A program made the translations under genes and the position numbers. The notes under the pieces were generated by a model that saw only the letters and a program-made list of their open reading frames with translations, did not search any database and was not told the origin of the DNA. Shown piece by piece: positions 10,585 through 20,757 of a DNA stretch of 64,000 nt. Position 1 is the stretch's first letter. Each line of letters begins with the position of its first letter. This DNA comes from Paramacrobiotus metropolitanus (Eukaryota; Tardigrada; Eutardigrada; Parachela; Macrobiotidae), in the NCBI RefSeq assembly GCF_019649055.1, contig NW_026570233.1:992001-1056000 (forward strand), given 5' to 3'.

Positions 10585-13500
10585 CTTTTCTGGTCTAATT
10601 GTCGTTCGTTCGTGTGAATTTGTTTTCGTTTCGTAGACTTACGTGCTCTTGAAACTTTTGTTCGTATTTCAATATTGCGTTTTATATTAGTGATGCCTGC
10701 CCGTTGATTTTGAAGGCTGCAGCAGTATTTATTGTTATTGAGGAGAGGGCAGATGAGTGAGGAAATTTTTGAGGTTGACAGCGCTGATTCGCTGAATATT
10801 TGTTTGATTTGTTTGATGATGGCCAGATGTGAAAAGCCTCGCGATGGTAACGGTAATCGTTAATGTCAATGTCATGTGCAGAAATGATTTTGGGATATAT
10901 TTAAACTGTTATCGCATATGTGCTGTATCGCTTAAATCTTATTTATCATTAATTCTCGCCGCTGGTTCGGCTAATGACATAAAATGCCAGATGTTGTCGT
11001 CTTGTTTCGGGCAGTCAGAGATCGTTAATGTCAACTTAAATTATATAATTTTGAATAAAATCTTGAAAATCCAGATGTACTGCCAGTAAAAGTTAAAAAT
11101 AAATTAAAGCTTTTCGATTCCAGGGAAAACAAGATCATAAATTTAAATGTCAGCGTTCACAACACATGACGGCATACTTGGCACAAAAACATAAATATTA
11201 TTTTTCGAAATTCCCATTAACTGGTGCAGTTATGTTTTACTACGGCAATATGCGCATGGATTTTGGGCAACGGACAATTATGAATGTTCGTTCTGACTAC
11301 GAAGAAAATAACTGAATGGTTCGATTTTATGGTTGTGTAAACTGTAAAGTGTATGGTAAACATTTTGCGCTCTTTTATTTAACTAATAATCTCGTCGAAC
11401 AGAAGCCGCAGCTTGGTCACCCTTGTATACCACGGCAGCTCAAGTAAGTATTTGTGCTGAATTGATTAACGCTAATCACGTAAAATGAAATTGAAGAAGA
11501 TCAACAACAATTTATGAAAAAGGGCTTTGCACGAGCATCAACCTATTTATATTCGCTCATATACGGGTGCGTGCTATAAACGCCCACCCTTGTTTTGTCG
11601 CGTGGTAATCTTATGCTAGATCATATAGACGGGCCACAGCTATAAACGCTTGCCCTTGTCCGTGCCCTCTGTCTCTATTGTAATCGTGTCGTCATCCAGG
11701 TGCGCCTATAAACGGTCCCTGTTGGTTCAATTCTCTCAATTAAGCCCTAAACATCTGACGATTTCAATGAGCAAATGCTAAAAAAGTCATCTAATTTTGG
11801 AAACACTTGCCTTATGCACAACAGCGAATAATTTCTGGCAACTTTGTGTTACCCCGGTCGAGCTCGCCTGCTGGTAGTCTACCATCATCGCTGCTGCACA
11901 GTGCTTCTAAAGGTAAGTATTTTGTTTATTTTAAAACGTAAAAGCTGTCTAAAAAAATTTTTATATTTCGTGCGTATATCGCGGTACTGGAAAGATGGGC
12001 GTCCCTCCCATAGTACGGGTACAATAAAGTTTTTGTTCTGAAGTCATGCATTGTGTGAGGGTATTTCGCTGATATTGTTTGGACTTGACTTTGACTCTGC
12101 GGATAAATTTTCATAAAGCCGCGGAAGGCAACAGTAGTATCATTATCGATTCACTTTTTAAAAGTTTTTTGTGCTTGTCTCGTTAATGTTTATGTCATAG
12201 TGTAAAAGCGGAAATGATTTTCAGTAACTGAAGAACAGCAATTTTAACAGAGAGTAGTGCCACTTCCGTAATATTAACGGTCTGCATCTTTTGTTATTTC
12301 CTGCCACTCATAATTTTATTAGCAGCCAAACGTATGTCACATCTTGTCCGCTATTTTCCATTTTTTTTAATCTTGGCCATACCAGTCGTTCACCTTTTTC
12401 ATCCGGTCGTGCTATTCTCAGCAAATCTGTATAGCCAGAACAGGGAAGAGCACTGCATTTGCTGAATACTTGTTTTCCATTTGGCCCGATGAAGCACCTC
12501 TCGATTTTATTAGGAAAGTTTCTCCAAAATTCGAAAAACAAAATACTTATTTTCGAACATAAGTGCACCTACTGAGTACACTACTCTTTGTACAGATTTA
12601 CATAATTATGGCGCCTATCCTTAGCTCACTGTTTAAGCCTCACAGAAAATTTCAAAGTCCTCTCATTCCCAGCATTTTCTCCGCGTCGCCGATATTAGGC
12701 GACTGCAATTCCCAGCTTTCTCCCTCCTCTCTTTCGCTTTCTCCCCGCTCTATCTTTTTTCTTGTTCACGCCTCTCAGTTCTCATATGTCCATGCAGACC
12801 CGTGGCATCTCTTCATACAAACTGAGAGCAAAGGTTATCTCTTGCTCCTATCATTCTGTCTGCACTGCTGATCCTCATAACTCTGTCTTGCCACTCATCA
12901 CTCGGATTCACCCCATTGTAACGCGCTCGCTTTACGCAGTATTGCTCTCGTGCCTTTGTTTCCTCCATCTCATCCGCATTGTCTTCTTAACCCATCTCAT
13001 CCGCATTGTCCTCTTATCTCGCTCCTGTCATTGTGCATTCATGAATCATCGTCGCATTATTAAGCCATACAATCTCATACACTTCACTGATTGTAAGAAT
13101 TTGGCGAGGATTTTTTTTAAAGATTGCGTTTCGGGAATATCCGATTTGTTTTGCGGAAATTGCAATGATTGAATCCTTGAATTAAATTAGCGCGTTAATT
13201 CAAAATTACGAAAAAAAATACATGTAAATATAGGTAGGGTTGCGTCAATGTGTGTTCAAGTTTTTCAGAACCAGAAGTTTGTAATGATTTTCTACTGGAA
13301 TACTGACATCGTGGACATCGATATTACACTTCCTTTCCCAAGACCATTATGAACCCCGATGTCGCATGTCTGTGTGGACTAAGTGGTCATTCTTCAACGT
13401 CGGATGGATCGTCAGACGGATACAATAATTAACGTCTTACGTGGAACCGGACGGATAGTCGGATACAGCAACTATCGTCTTACGTGGAACGCTTCGGATG

Positions 13501-13673
13501 TTACCTGCCATATTTAATTCTAATTTTGCTAATAATGTTTTCGCACTAAATCTACGTTTTGTACTCCCAAAAAAATCTGAGCGTGATTTCTCTAATGTTT
13601 TTGCACACATTGATTCTCTTTTCTATATGTTTTTGTTTGTTTTTTCCTGAAAACATTCTGTTTTCAGTCTGGT
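10585..13673 (+). other. Non-coding interior of inner element
   Basis: Where pol should be there are 3.1 kb of AT-rich sequence with stops in every frame. Repeats seen: CTATAAACG three times at 66-bp spacing; CATCTCATCCGCATTGTC at 12966 and 12993; CGTCTTACGTGGAAC at 13433 and 13476. A pyrimidine-rich stretch covers about 12650-12760. An antisense frame at 12568-12308 (86 codons) is the only long one, and I do not recognise it. Confidence 0.6.
11574..11714 (+). repeat. Three CTATAAACG boxes at 66-bp spacing
   Basis: CTATAAACG occurs at 11574, 11640 and 11706, exactly 66 bp apart. The first two are followed by related CCCTT-containing text. TATA-like cores inside the inner element. Confidence 0.65.
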
Positions 13674-13683
13674 AAGAGGGGAG
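13674..13683 (+). other. Polypurine tract of inner element
   Basis: AAGAGGGGAG abuts the TGTAACGG start of the 3' LTR; expected plus-strand priming site. Confidence 0.8.
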
Positions 13684-13867
13684 TGTAACGGGGGATTCCT
13701 GTCTTATGTATTAGTATGTATGAGTATGTGCTGGTTGTCCCGCCTCTTGTGTTTCCTGTTCCTGTACGAGCGGTTCAGTATATATAGCGTTGTATTTCCT
13801 GTGGTATCCTCAGTCGTTGGGTTAGCAATATTTCGAGCAGTATCAGCCGGTTCCGTTGCCCGTTATA
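13684..13867 (+). repeat. 3' LTR of inner element (184 bp)
   Basis: Appears identical to 8837-9020 and is followed by the CATC target duplication at 13868-13871. Confidence 0.9.
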
Positions 13868-13871
13868 CATC

Positions 13872-14663
13872 GCTACGTCCTCGGAGCGAAATCTCCCAGG
13901 ATTCGGAGGATCCGCACCCCCCCGCCGGTTCGGCTCATGTTGGGTTCCGGGTCAGTTCGGTCCGGTTCGGGCGGTTAATCCGGTCGGCTCGGTTCCAGTT
14001 TGGTCGGCTCAAATCCAGTTCGGCTCAGGTTGGGTTCCGGGTCAGGTCGGCTCCGGTTCGGTCCGAGTCAACCGTCTGGGTCAACGCACTGTCGCGCCAG
14101 ATCCAGGGTCCAACCCGGAAACGGGTGAATTCCGTAGTTTCTTCAGCAAGGGAAAGGTCACGTTCTGGGGAAATTTGGGCAGGGGTTTGGGGTCTATGTG
14201 GCCCGTGACCCCTGCAAAAAAACAAAGCACGCAAATCCGCGGTGAAATCCACTGCTCCGTCCGGGGGGATGTTGCCGTCCCAGGAAGTTCGGGCAGTGTT
14301 TTGGTGGGGGAATTCTTCGGCGTGGTGCTGGTGGTCGATCCGTGCCGTTGGGATCGGAGTTGGTGCTGCTGTTGGCGGTGTATCCGTTCTGGTTTCCCGC
14401 TGGTCCGGGTCGCGTTCGCCGTCGGCATCGCAGGAGGCAATTCTCGCTCCACGGCATCGCAGGAGGCGTTTCTCGCTCCGCGGCATCTCCGTCCAGTTTG
14501 GGAGGCATCCGTCGCGGGGAGGCGTCCATCTCCGTCAGTTGGGAGAGGATCCATCACGTTCCGCGTGGGGGGTGGGAATGTAGCTCCACACCCCGGGGTT
14601 AAATGGGGTTCATAACTCAGAGGTGCTGCGGGCGCGACGAGCGCGCGCAGCTGGAAACGATAA
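13872..14663 (-). other. Interior of outer element
   Basis: GC-rich. Positions 13925-14070 are degenerate tandem copies of a GGTTCGG/GGTTCCGGGTC unit; 14420-14497 holds about 2.5 copies of a ~27-bp unit containing GGCATCGCAGGAGGC and TCTCGCTCC. Overlapping minus-strand frames (14680-14081, 14486-14025) are Pro/Thr/Arg-rich and probably reflect base composition rather than a gene. Confidence 0.55.
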
Positions 14664-14679
14664 CCACGCTCTGCTACCA
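14664..14679 (-). other. Primer-binding site, initiator tRNA-Met
   Basis: Minus-strand TGGTAGCAGAGCGTGG directly follows the 5' LTR. TGGTAGCAGAG is complementary to the CTCTGCTACCA 3' end of eukaryotic initiator tRNA-Met, a common LTR-element primer. Confidence 0.75.
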
Positions 14680-14924
14680 TATAACGCGGGACCGTATGGG
14701 CGCCACGCGTATCCTCGACAGCGAACAGCGGTGAACCCGGATGAGGCTTTATTGCCGAATCTAATGCGCACCGTGGCGCAGCAACACCAAAACTAATGAG
14801 GAAGGATCCTGCAGCCAGTGCAACTGTGCTGCAGGTCCGTCAAAACAGCGCAGCAATGTGCGGGGGGGAAATCCCCAGAAACAGCGAATAGCTACTCAGG
14901 AGGGCGGGGCGTCCCGCCCTTACA
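14680..14924 (-). repeat. 5' LTR of outer element (245 bp)
   Basis: Same sequence as 8575-8819 by eye. ATAG target duplication at 14925-14928. Confidence 0.88.
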
Positions 14925-14928
14925 ATAG

Positions 14929-17018
14929 AAGTAACTATAATGCTTCGTTTTTTAACGCCTGATGTAAAAGATGAGAATTTTCAGAAGTTGGAGCCGGCCT
15001 AAGTTCCCTGGTTAGAAATTTAGAATGCATCACCAAACTGTTTGTACCGAAAATACGATAATTATTTGAAGGAAGAAACTTATGGTTAGTTAACCTGACA
15101 GCGCGCGAATGGATACTCGCTTGCATAATATACGCCATATATGGCAAGAAAGCGATAAAACTTCAAAACAATATGGAATACTCGATCGAATTTTCTACTG
15201 CTCCGATCCTAAAAAGCCGTACGCGCTTTGGGTTGCCACACACCGTCTTTGTTGAGTCAGACTGTAAAATTCCCGGCGAGGACACGCACTGGGCGTGCCA
15301 GCCAGTGGTGCAACTTCGTCGGGTGGGTAGGGAAATTTTCGACAATTGGACGGTATCATGACATGCGATGCACGGCGCTTCGTAAGTGTTCTTCTGATTC
15401 AGTTCATTTGACGGATGTTTGTTCACTTTGTTGGATTATATTGCGGTACACCAAGCTGCAGACGATACACGCTGGCCACACAGTCGACAGTGGACTTATC
15501 GATATTACATCATTGGCGGCATTTGGTGCATAGAAGACTTCCAGTCATTTTGTAAACAACACCAGCAAAGAAATTCCTTTTATTACTGTGCTTGATTCCT
15601 GCCTCTTGGACTGCAATACGCAGGTGCCGATAATTTTCAAATTGTAGAAATTATTGCATTATAATTTATTAAGGACAGCCAGGCGTTCGGGACTGATACC
15701 AGTGCATCTTGAATAATAGTATAATACAGCTTTTGTAGGTCTGCGCCCTTTATTTAATTGTCGATTTCCCCGCGCTCTTTATTGCAGTTTTTCCCTGGCC
15801 CTTTCCCTCAGCCTCTGCGGTCTCATTTGGCAGTATCCCGAGGTACCATATGCTCGAACGCAGCATGATGTAAAAAACCACAACAACCTAGGGTCTTCTA
15901 GCAAATCGAAATATTATAAAAACTGAAATAATTCTGTCAGCAGGAATCAGAATAGTATTAATTAAGCTGATTTTTAATACGAGTATTGTCTAATAGTAAT
16001 AATGCTTTATGTCGCAGCCACATTTACGCTGTTTTTTAATCATGGCATTGTCGTGTTTTTTGGGATGCAATTTAATTAGGCAGCGCAGCAAGGCCGGGAC
16101 GCAGCGAACCAGGAAGCCAAACGCGCAGAGCCGGGTTAACGCGCAATATTTTCCGGTGGGTGGCGTAACGAGCGAAGTCTTAGCGAAAAGTGAGCCATAA
16201 CTCCCCCATGCAGTGGCACAGACGACTTTGTGAAAGGCAGAATAGTGTGTTTGTGGTCCACCCCAAATTGTCCGTTGCGCCGACGATTCTTCGTCCGAGT
16301 TTTCCACTCGCAGATGCAGTGAGCTTTCTTTTTCAACGCTTGTGTAACTTGCTTGCGCTGCCAAAGTTTATTTATGAGTACAAGGTTTTGTCAAAACGAA
16401 ATTGAGCCCTGGTCAGAACGGGCTTAGCTCACTGATTGCTTCAACAAAATACTCGTATGTTTTCCATTCATTGGAAAAATGCGCTGTATGTCGGTTAACA
16501 ATTCTAAATCTTCTCCAGCTTTAAAAAATGTTGTTGAGCAAACGAATGTTGCAAAATGAACAGTGCAGATTTTTTGCTAAACAGTGCGACCTCACGAATA
16601 GAAGTCGGAAGAAAACCTTAGTTTTCGCTCCCTGCATTTTAGCTTTTTTTGGAAGAACATTATTATAAAAGGTGCTATAGACCAAGAGTTATTAAAAAAA
16701 CTTATAAAAATTATTTTGAACCTTACTGGTGGAAGCAGAAGATTTTTCGTTCTACCTTAACTTGGCGAGACTACCTTAACTTGGTACAATTTAAACAACT
16801 ATGGCTCGCAGAAGTGCCGGTAGACTGTAGTGTACACCAGTTGCTTTCCCCAGCTAGCGCCATTTGTATCAAAAACACCTGTTGATTCTTTATAGATAGA
16901 TGTATTGTTTTTGTTTATGCAAATTCATGGCTGACGCTGGTTTTTAAAAGCAAAATAAATGATGAAACGTTATCAAAACACTAATTTTACAGCAAAATTA
17001 TACTGCTTTGTAATATTG
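14929..17018. other. Intergenic, no supported gene
   Basis: Several frames of 60-125 codons occur on both strands (near 15170-15530 and 15990-16400), but they overlap antisense, lack splice-coherent partners and resemble no family I know. CTACCTTAACTTGG occurs twice near 16752-16784. Confidence 0.4.
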
Positions 17019-17097
17019 TACAGTAAACTCTGTGAGATTGAACAACGAGGGTAGGTACAAAGTGGGCCAAGTTTTAAAACTTTTAAAACTGTTAAAA

Positions 17098-17637
17098 CTT
17101 TTAAAAATAAAATTAATAATATATAGTTTTGACAGTGATTTCTCAAAAAGCGGTTTTAAGGTTTTAGCAGTTTTTAAAAATAAAATTAATAATATATAGT
17201 TTTGACAGTGGTTTTTCGAAAAGCGGTTTTAAGGTTTTCGAAGTTTTTGAAAATAAAATTATTAATATATAGTTTTGACAGTGATTTCTCAAAAAGCGGT
17301 TTTAAGGTTTTAGCAGTTTTTAAAAATAAAATTAGTAATTTATAGTTTTGACGGTGATTCTTCGAAAAGCGGTTTTAAGGTTTTAGAAGTTTTTGAAAAT
17401 AAAATTATTAATATATAGTTTTGACAGTGATTTTTCGAAAAGCGGTTTTAAGGTTTCAGCAGTTTTTAAAAATAAAGTTAATAATATATAGTTTTGACAG
17501 TGATTTCTCCAAAAAGCGGTTTTAAGGTTTTAGCAGTTTTTAAAAATAAAACAAGAAATATCTAGTTTTGACAGTGATTTTTCGAAATGTGGTTTTAAAG
17601 TTTTAGAAGTTTTTAAAAATAAAATTATTACTCTCAA
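17098..17637 (+). repeat. Left arm array, ~7 copies of ~73 bp
   Basis: Unit: TTTTTAAAAATAAAATTA, ATATATAGTTTTGACAGTG, a TTTCTC or TTTTTCG variant, then AAGCGGTTTTAAGGTTTT. Copies diverge by a few bases and the last (near 17560-17610) is the most diverged. Reverse complement of the right-arm unit. Confidence 0.85.
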
Positions 17638-17780
17638 ATTCCAACTAGATCTGGTTACGGTGCAACAGCTCCACCTCATGAGGTTGTTTGGCGAACCGTA
17701 TTTGTCGGCGTAGACACTGCATGTAGCTACCTCGTGCGGTGGAGCAGCTGCATCATACTCAGCTACGGTTAGAATTTGAG
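17633..17780. repeat. Internal hairpin with 51-bp imperfect arms
   Basis: Arms 17633-17683 and 17730-17780 pair imperfectly (CTCAAATTC at both outer ends, CTCCACC(T/G)CA(T/C)GAGG at both inner ends), with a 46-bp loop. Distinct in composition from the flanking AT-rich arrays. Confidence 0.7.
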
Positions 17781-17859
17781 CCGGCCTTAACGGTTCCCAA
17801 GATAGGAAACAACCTGAATCCATGCCTAAAGGCAATATACATGTTAAGACTGCTCTTAC

Positions 17860-17863
<4 letters not shown>

Positions 17864-17890
<27 letters not shown>
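17864..17890. repeat. (TA)n microsatellite
   Basis: About 13 TA dinucleotides in the centre of the foldback element, with more TA/CG-interrupted repeats to 17970. Confidence 0.9.
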
Positions 17891-18420
17891 CGTATATATA
17901 CGGTCATTTTGTTACGTTACATATATACGTTATATACGTTACATATATCTATATTTATATGTATATATACGAGCGCTTCTCTTTGACTGTTTGACACTGC
18001 TTTAAGGCAGATTCGATGCGGAAAAGGTCGAGTAAATTTCCTTAAAGTCGCTTTCTTGGACAGCGCCTGGGTAGACCCGGTCACTGTCAGATCGTAGATT
18101 ATCTTAAGATGGGCTACTTATTTCAGAGCTGCCAGATTCAGAGCAGTTTTTGTTGCAGAACTCACATAATTATGTTACCAGAGAAAAAAGTCTGGAGTTG
18201 GGAGTGCAACTTTCTGCATCCTAAGGTCAAGAAAATTCGAACATAAAACATAGCATTAACGGACAATATAGGGGTGTGTGTCTAGTCACTGTCTACAGCT
18301 TTCTCACGCAACGGGGTACAGAGATTGATTAATCAAAAAGAAGTGCCTATAGTGTGCTGGGTGCAAAAGGGGGTGCAATAGATAACGGGGGTGAAAGGGG
18401 GTGCCTATAGCCATTTCCTA

Positions 18421-19030
18421 TTAATAATTTTATTTTTAAAAGCTGTTAAATCTTAAAACCACTTTTCGAAAAATCACTGTCAAAACCATATATCAATCGT
18501 ATTAATTTTATTTTTAAAAACTGCTAAAACCTTAAAACCGCTTTTTGAAAAATCACTGTCAAAACTATATATTATTAATTTTATTTTTAAAAACTGTTAA
18601 AACCTGAAAACCACTTTTCGAAAAATCACTGTCAAAACTATATATTGTTAATTTTATTTTTAAAAACTGCTAAAACCTTAAAACCGCTTTTTGAAAAATC
18701 ACTGTCAAAACTATATATTATTAATTTTATTTTTAAAAACTGTTAAAACCTTAAAACCACTTTTCGAAAAATCACTGTCAAAACTATACTTGTATATTAT
18801 TAATTTTATTTTTAAAAACTGCTAAAACCTTAAAACCGCTTTTTGAAAAATCACTGTCAAAACTATATATTATTAATTTTATTTTTAAAAACTGTTAAAA
18901 CCTGAAAACCACTTTTCGAAAAATCACTGTCAAAACTATATATTGTTAATTTTATTTTTAAAAACTGCTAAAACCTTAAAACCGCTTTTTGACCAATCAC
19001 TGTCAAAACTATATATTATTAATTTTATTT
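18421..19030 (-). repeat. Right arm array, 8 copies as four two-type dimers
   Basis: Two unit types alternate: one with CTGTTAAAACC and CCACTTTTCG, the other with CTGCTAAAACC and CCGCTTTTTG, both followed by AAAAATCACTGTCAAAACTA. The order is B-A-B-A-B-A-B-A. One copy has an insertion near 18786-18793. Confidence 0.85.
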
Positions 19031-19132
19031 TTAAAAGTTTTAAAAGTTTTAAAAAGTTTTAAAAGTTTTAAAAGTTTTAAAAGTTTTAAAAGTTTTAAAA
19101 GTTTTAAAGGTTTTAAAAGTTTTAAAAGTTTT
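19031..19132. repeat. TTTTAAAAG 9-bp minisatellite
   Basis: About eleven copies of a 9-bp TTTTAAAAG unit at the outer edge of the right arm only; the left arm has a short related run near 17090-17106. Confidence 0.85.
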
Positions 19133-20658
19133 AAGACTTGGCCCATTTTGTACCTACAGTGGAATATTGAACAGCTTCTCACATTGAACACTTTTGATCG
19201 AAGCGTTGGTGTTCAAATTACACAGGTTTTACTGTATCTAAAGAATATTTTGTTTTACAGTTATAACATTTTTTATTTTTTTGTGCCCTTTTAAACAGTT
19301 TTGGAGGCTTTTAACGTGCTTTTTATTTCAAATGTCGCCCAAAATTTATTAAGCATTTGGCTACCCTAATTACGGGCACATCTTCCCACTCCGTATATTT
19401 TAGACGGAGTGTGTGTTTTCTGGGAATGAGTTTAAAACACGAAGGTTTCCAACCGATAATTAGGCGATTCGGCTTGCCAGCTAATTTAGTAGAACAAAAT
19501 ATTAAAGCGTGTTCCACGGTGATCCGAGGGTCATCTCTGGCATTCGGCAGTCCATCTTTTGAAATTCTCGGCGATCAAAATGGTTGTACTTTGTTGATCA
19601 AAATTGTTGTACTTTGGTTTTTGCTTTGTAAAAAAATGCCCGCTCCGTTTTCTCCCGTTATTTGTTTTGTTGATTTTTCTCAGGACTAGAGTTAATCCGA
19701 GGCTACAGATACTGCTTTTGAATTCTGATATCATCTTCTCTGCGTCTAGCCAATCGACCCAAATTCTGGGAAAACTAAGACTGTGGGAAATTAAAACGGA
19801 AAAATTTTTTAGTTATGCTTGGTAAATGGTAAAGGTAAGAATCTGATGACGCTGCTGGCTGATGTGTGAACTTGGCTCAAACGTTGATATTTAAGTAGGC
19901 GGCGGCCATCTGCATCCGCCAATCTTCTGCTGAAAACAGTAAGTTAGTTCAGGTCATACAAAATGTACTTTTTCTCATAATCAACAGAATACTGTAGTGT
20001 GGGTGTGGCGAACAGGCCTCCTCTCCACTTATAAAGAGCGCTCAACACAGGGATTGCTTTTTTGCCGGTTATCAACGCATAATACGAGTACAAGTACAAT
20101 ACGTACTTGCGTATTACGCACAATTTACAGTAGTCGCCGGTTGGATGGTAGAAACTGGTCTTGTTTCTGGACGCTCTATTCATCATGTACGCTGCGGCCA
20201 TCTGGGCAGAGTTCCTTTATAGCACCAGAAAATCACCGAATGTTTCAGCTTCTCTATGATCGCTTGATCGAAACTCGATAGTATTATTGTGAATTTATTT
20301 GCAAGCGGGTAAACATTACTTTGTCCACCCTGTCGATAATTTTCCGCAGTAGGTCGCCTTGTCACAGAAGTAAATACTTCGATAATTTGGCAATAGCAAA
20401 TTCAGGTAACAATAATTTGCCTTGCGCATGTAAACACTACTTAAATTAAAAAATAATAAATTAAAGAAAAATTAATAAATTAAATAAAAATTAATAAATA
20501 AACAAATTAAAACAGAAATAACTATTCATTTGTATTACATATTACATTATTATGTATTTACCGGACATAGGCATACTTAATTGTTTATGGTAATGTACGG
20601 TAATTTGTGTGTACATATTTAGGCTATATAACTAGCCGGTTATATTCGATGAGTTGTC

Positions 20659-20757
20659 ATGGCTGGTGCTGGTTTTCAGATTACTCCCAGCCTTGGCTTC
20701 CCAAAGCTCCTTCACCGGAAGCTAAGTTTTTTTCTAAATCTCACCATCAGGTTGCAA
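20659..20757 (+). CDS. Possible first coding exon, unknown gene
   Basis: A CTATATAACT TATA-like box (20622-20631) precedes an ATG at 20659. 33 codons (starting MAGAGFQITPSLGFPKLL) run to a consensus donor CAA/GTAAGT. I found no downstream exon with matching phase, so this may be chance. Confidence 0.2.

Larger units (their letters stand above)
8833..13871 (+). mobile_element. Inner gag-only LTR retrotransposon, with target duplications
   Basis: 5' LTR 8837-9020, internal region 9021-13683, 3' LTR 13684-13867, target duplication CATC at 8833-8836 and 13868-13871; 5.03 kb. It lies inside the outer element in the opposite orientation, so it is the younger of the two. The 184-bp LTRs look identical by eye and end TGTAACGG...CCGTTATA, close to the outer element's ends. 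A TATA box sits in the LTR, a TGG-initiated candidate primer site follows it, and a polypurine tract precedes the 3' LTR. The only convincing gene is Ty3-type gag. The following 3.1 kb shows no pol domain on either strand, so it is non-autonomous for reverse transcription and integration. Confidence 0.9.
8571..14928 (-). mobile_element. Outer miniature LTR retrotransposon (TRIM-like), with target duplications
   Basis: A complete LTR structure read on the minus strand: 5' LTR 14924-14680, primer-binding site directly after it (14679-14664), internal region 14663-13872 continued at 8832-8829, polypurine tract (8828-8820) and 3' LTR 8819-8575. The 4-bp target duplication ATAG is at 8571-8574 and 14925-14928. 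The two 245-bp LTRs look identical by eye. Without the nested insertion the element is about 1.3 kb. I see no protease, reverse transcriptase, RNase H or integrase. An open frame (14680-14081) begins over the primer site and is Pro/Thr/Arg-rich, without family likeness. Size and content fit the TRIM class (terminal-repeat retrotransposon in miniature), moved by another element's proteins. Confidence 0.85.
17021..19234. mobile_element. Foldback DNA transposon with TA target duplication
   Basis: The left end CAGTAAACTCTGTGAGATTG and the right end read inward (CAGTAAAACCTGTGTAATTT) match at most positions, each flanked by TA (17019-17020, 19235-19236). Further in, both arms carry GTAGGTACAAA(G/A)TGGGCCAAG. 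Each arm then runs into an array of a ~73-bp unit in opposite orientation (17098-17637, 18421-19030). Total 2214 bp. No transposase is present. TA duplication and the CAGTAAAACCT start resemble Tc1/mariner-superfamily (pogo-like) ends; that assignment is inference. The central ~780 bp carries a separate hairpin and a TA microsatellite. Confidence 0.78.

Noticed and set aside
9021-13683. Search for pol (DTG/DSG protease, YxDD reverse transcriptase, HHCC/DDE integrase) in the inner element
   Set aside because: None found by eye in any frame; cannot exclude heavily decayed remnants without a profile search.
13720-14208. 162-codon plus-strand frame beginning in the 3' LTR
   Set aside because: It crosses the LTR end and the nesting boundary into the outer element, so it is a junction artefact. 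Its first part also occurs in the 5' LTR.
14664-14679. tRNA-Met-like sequence
   Set aside because: Only the 3' acceptor complement is present, without cloverleaf, so it is a primer-binding site and not a tRNA gene.
14081-14680. 199-codon minus-strand frame from the primer site of the outer element
   Set aside because: GC-rich composition leaves several overlapping frames open; no Gag or Pol motif (a CxxC...H stretch does not fit a zinc knuckle).
15990-16364. 124-codon minus-strand frame
   Set aside because: Overlapped by open frames on the other strand; peptide resembles no family.
18989-19294. Repeated Phe-Lys-Ser open frame and its antisense Leu-rich frame
   Set aside because: Pure translation of the TTTTAAAAG minisatellite and flanking array of the foldback element; no start context, splice or domain.
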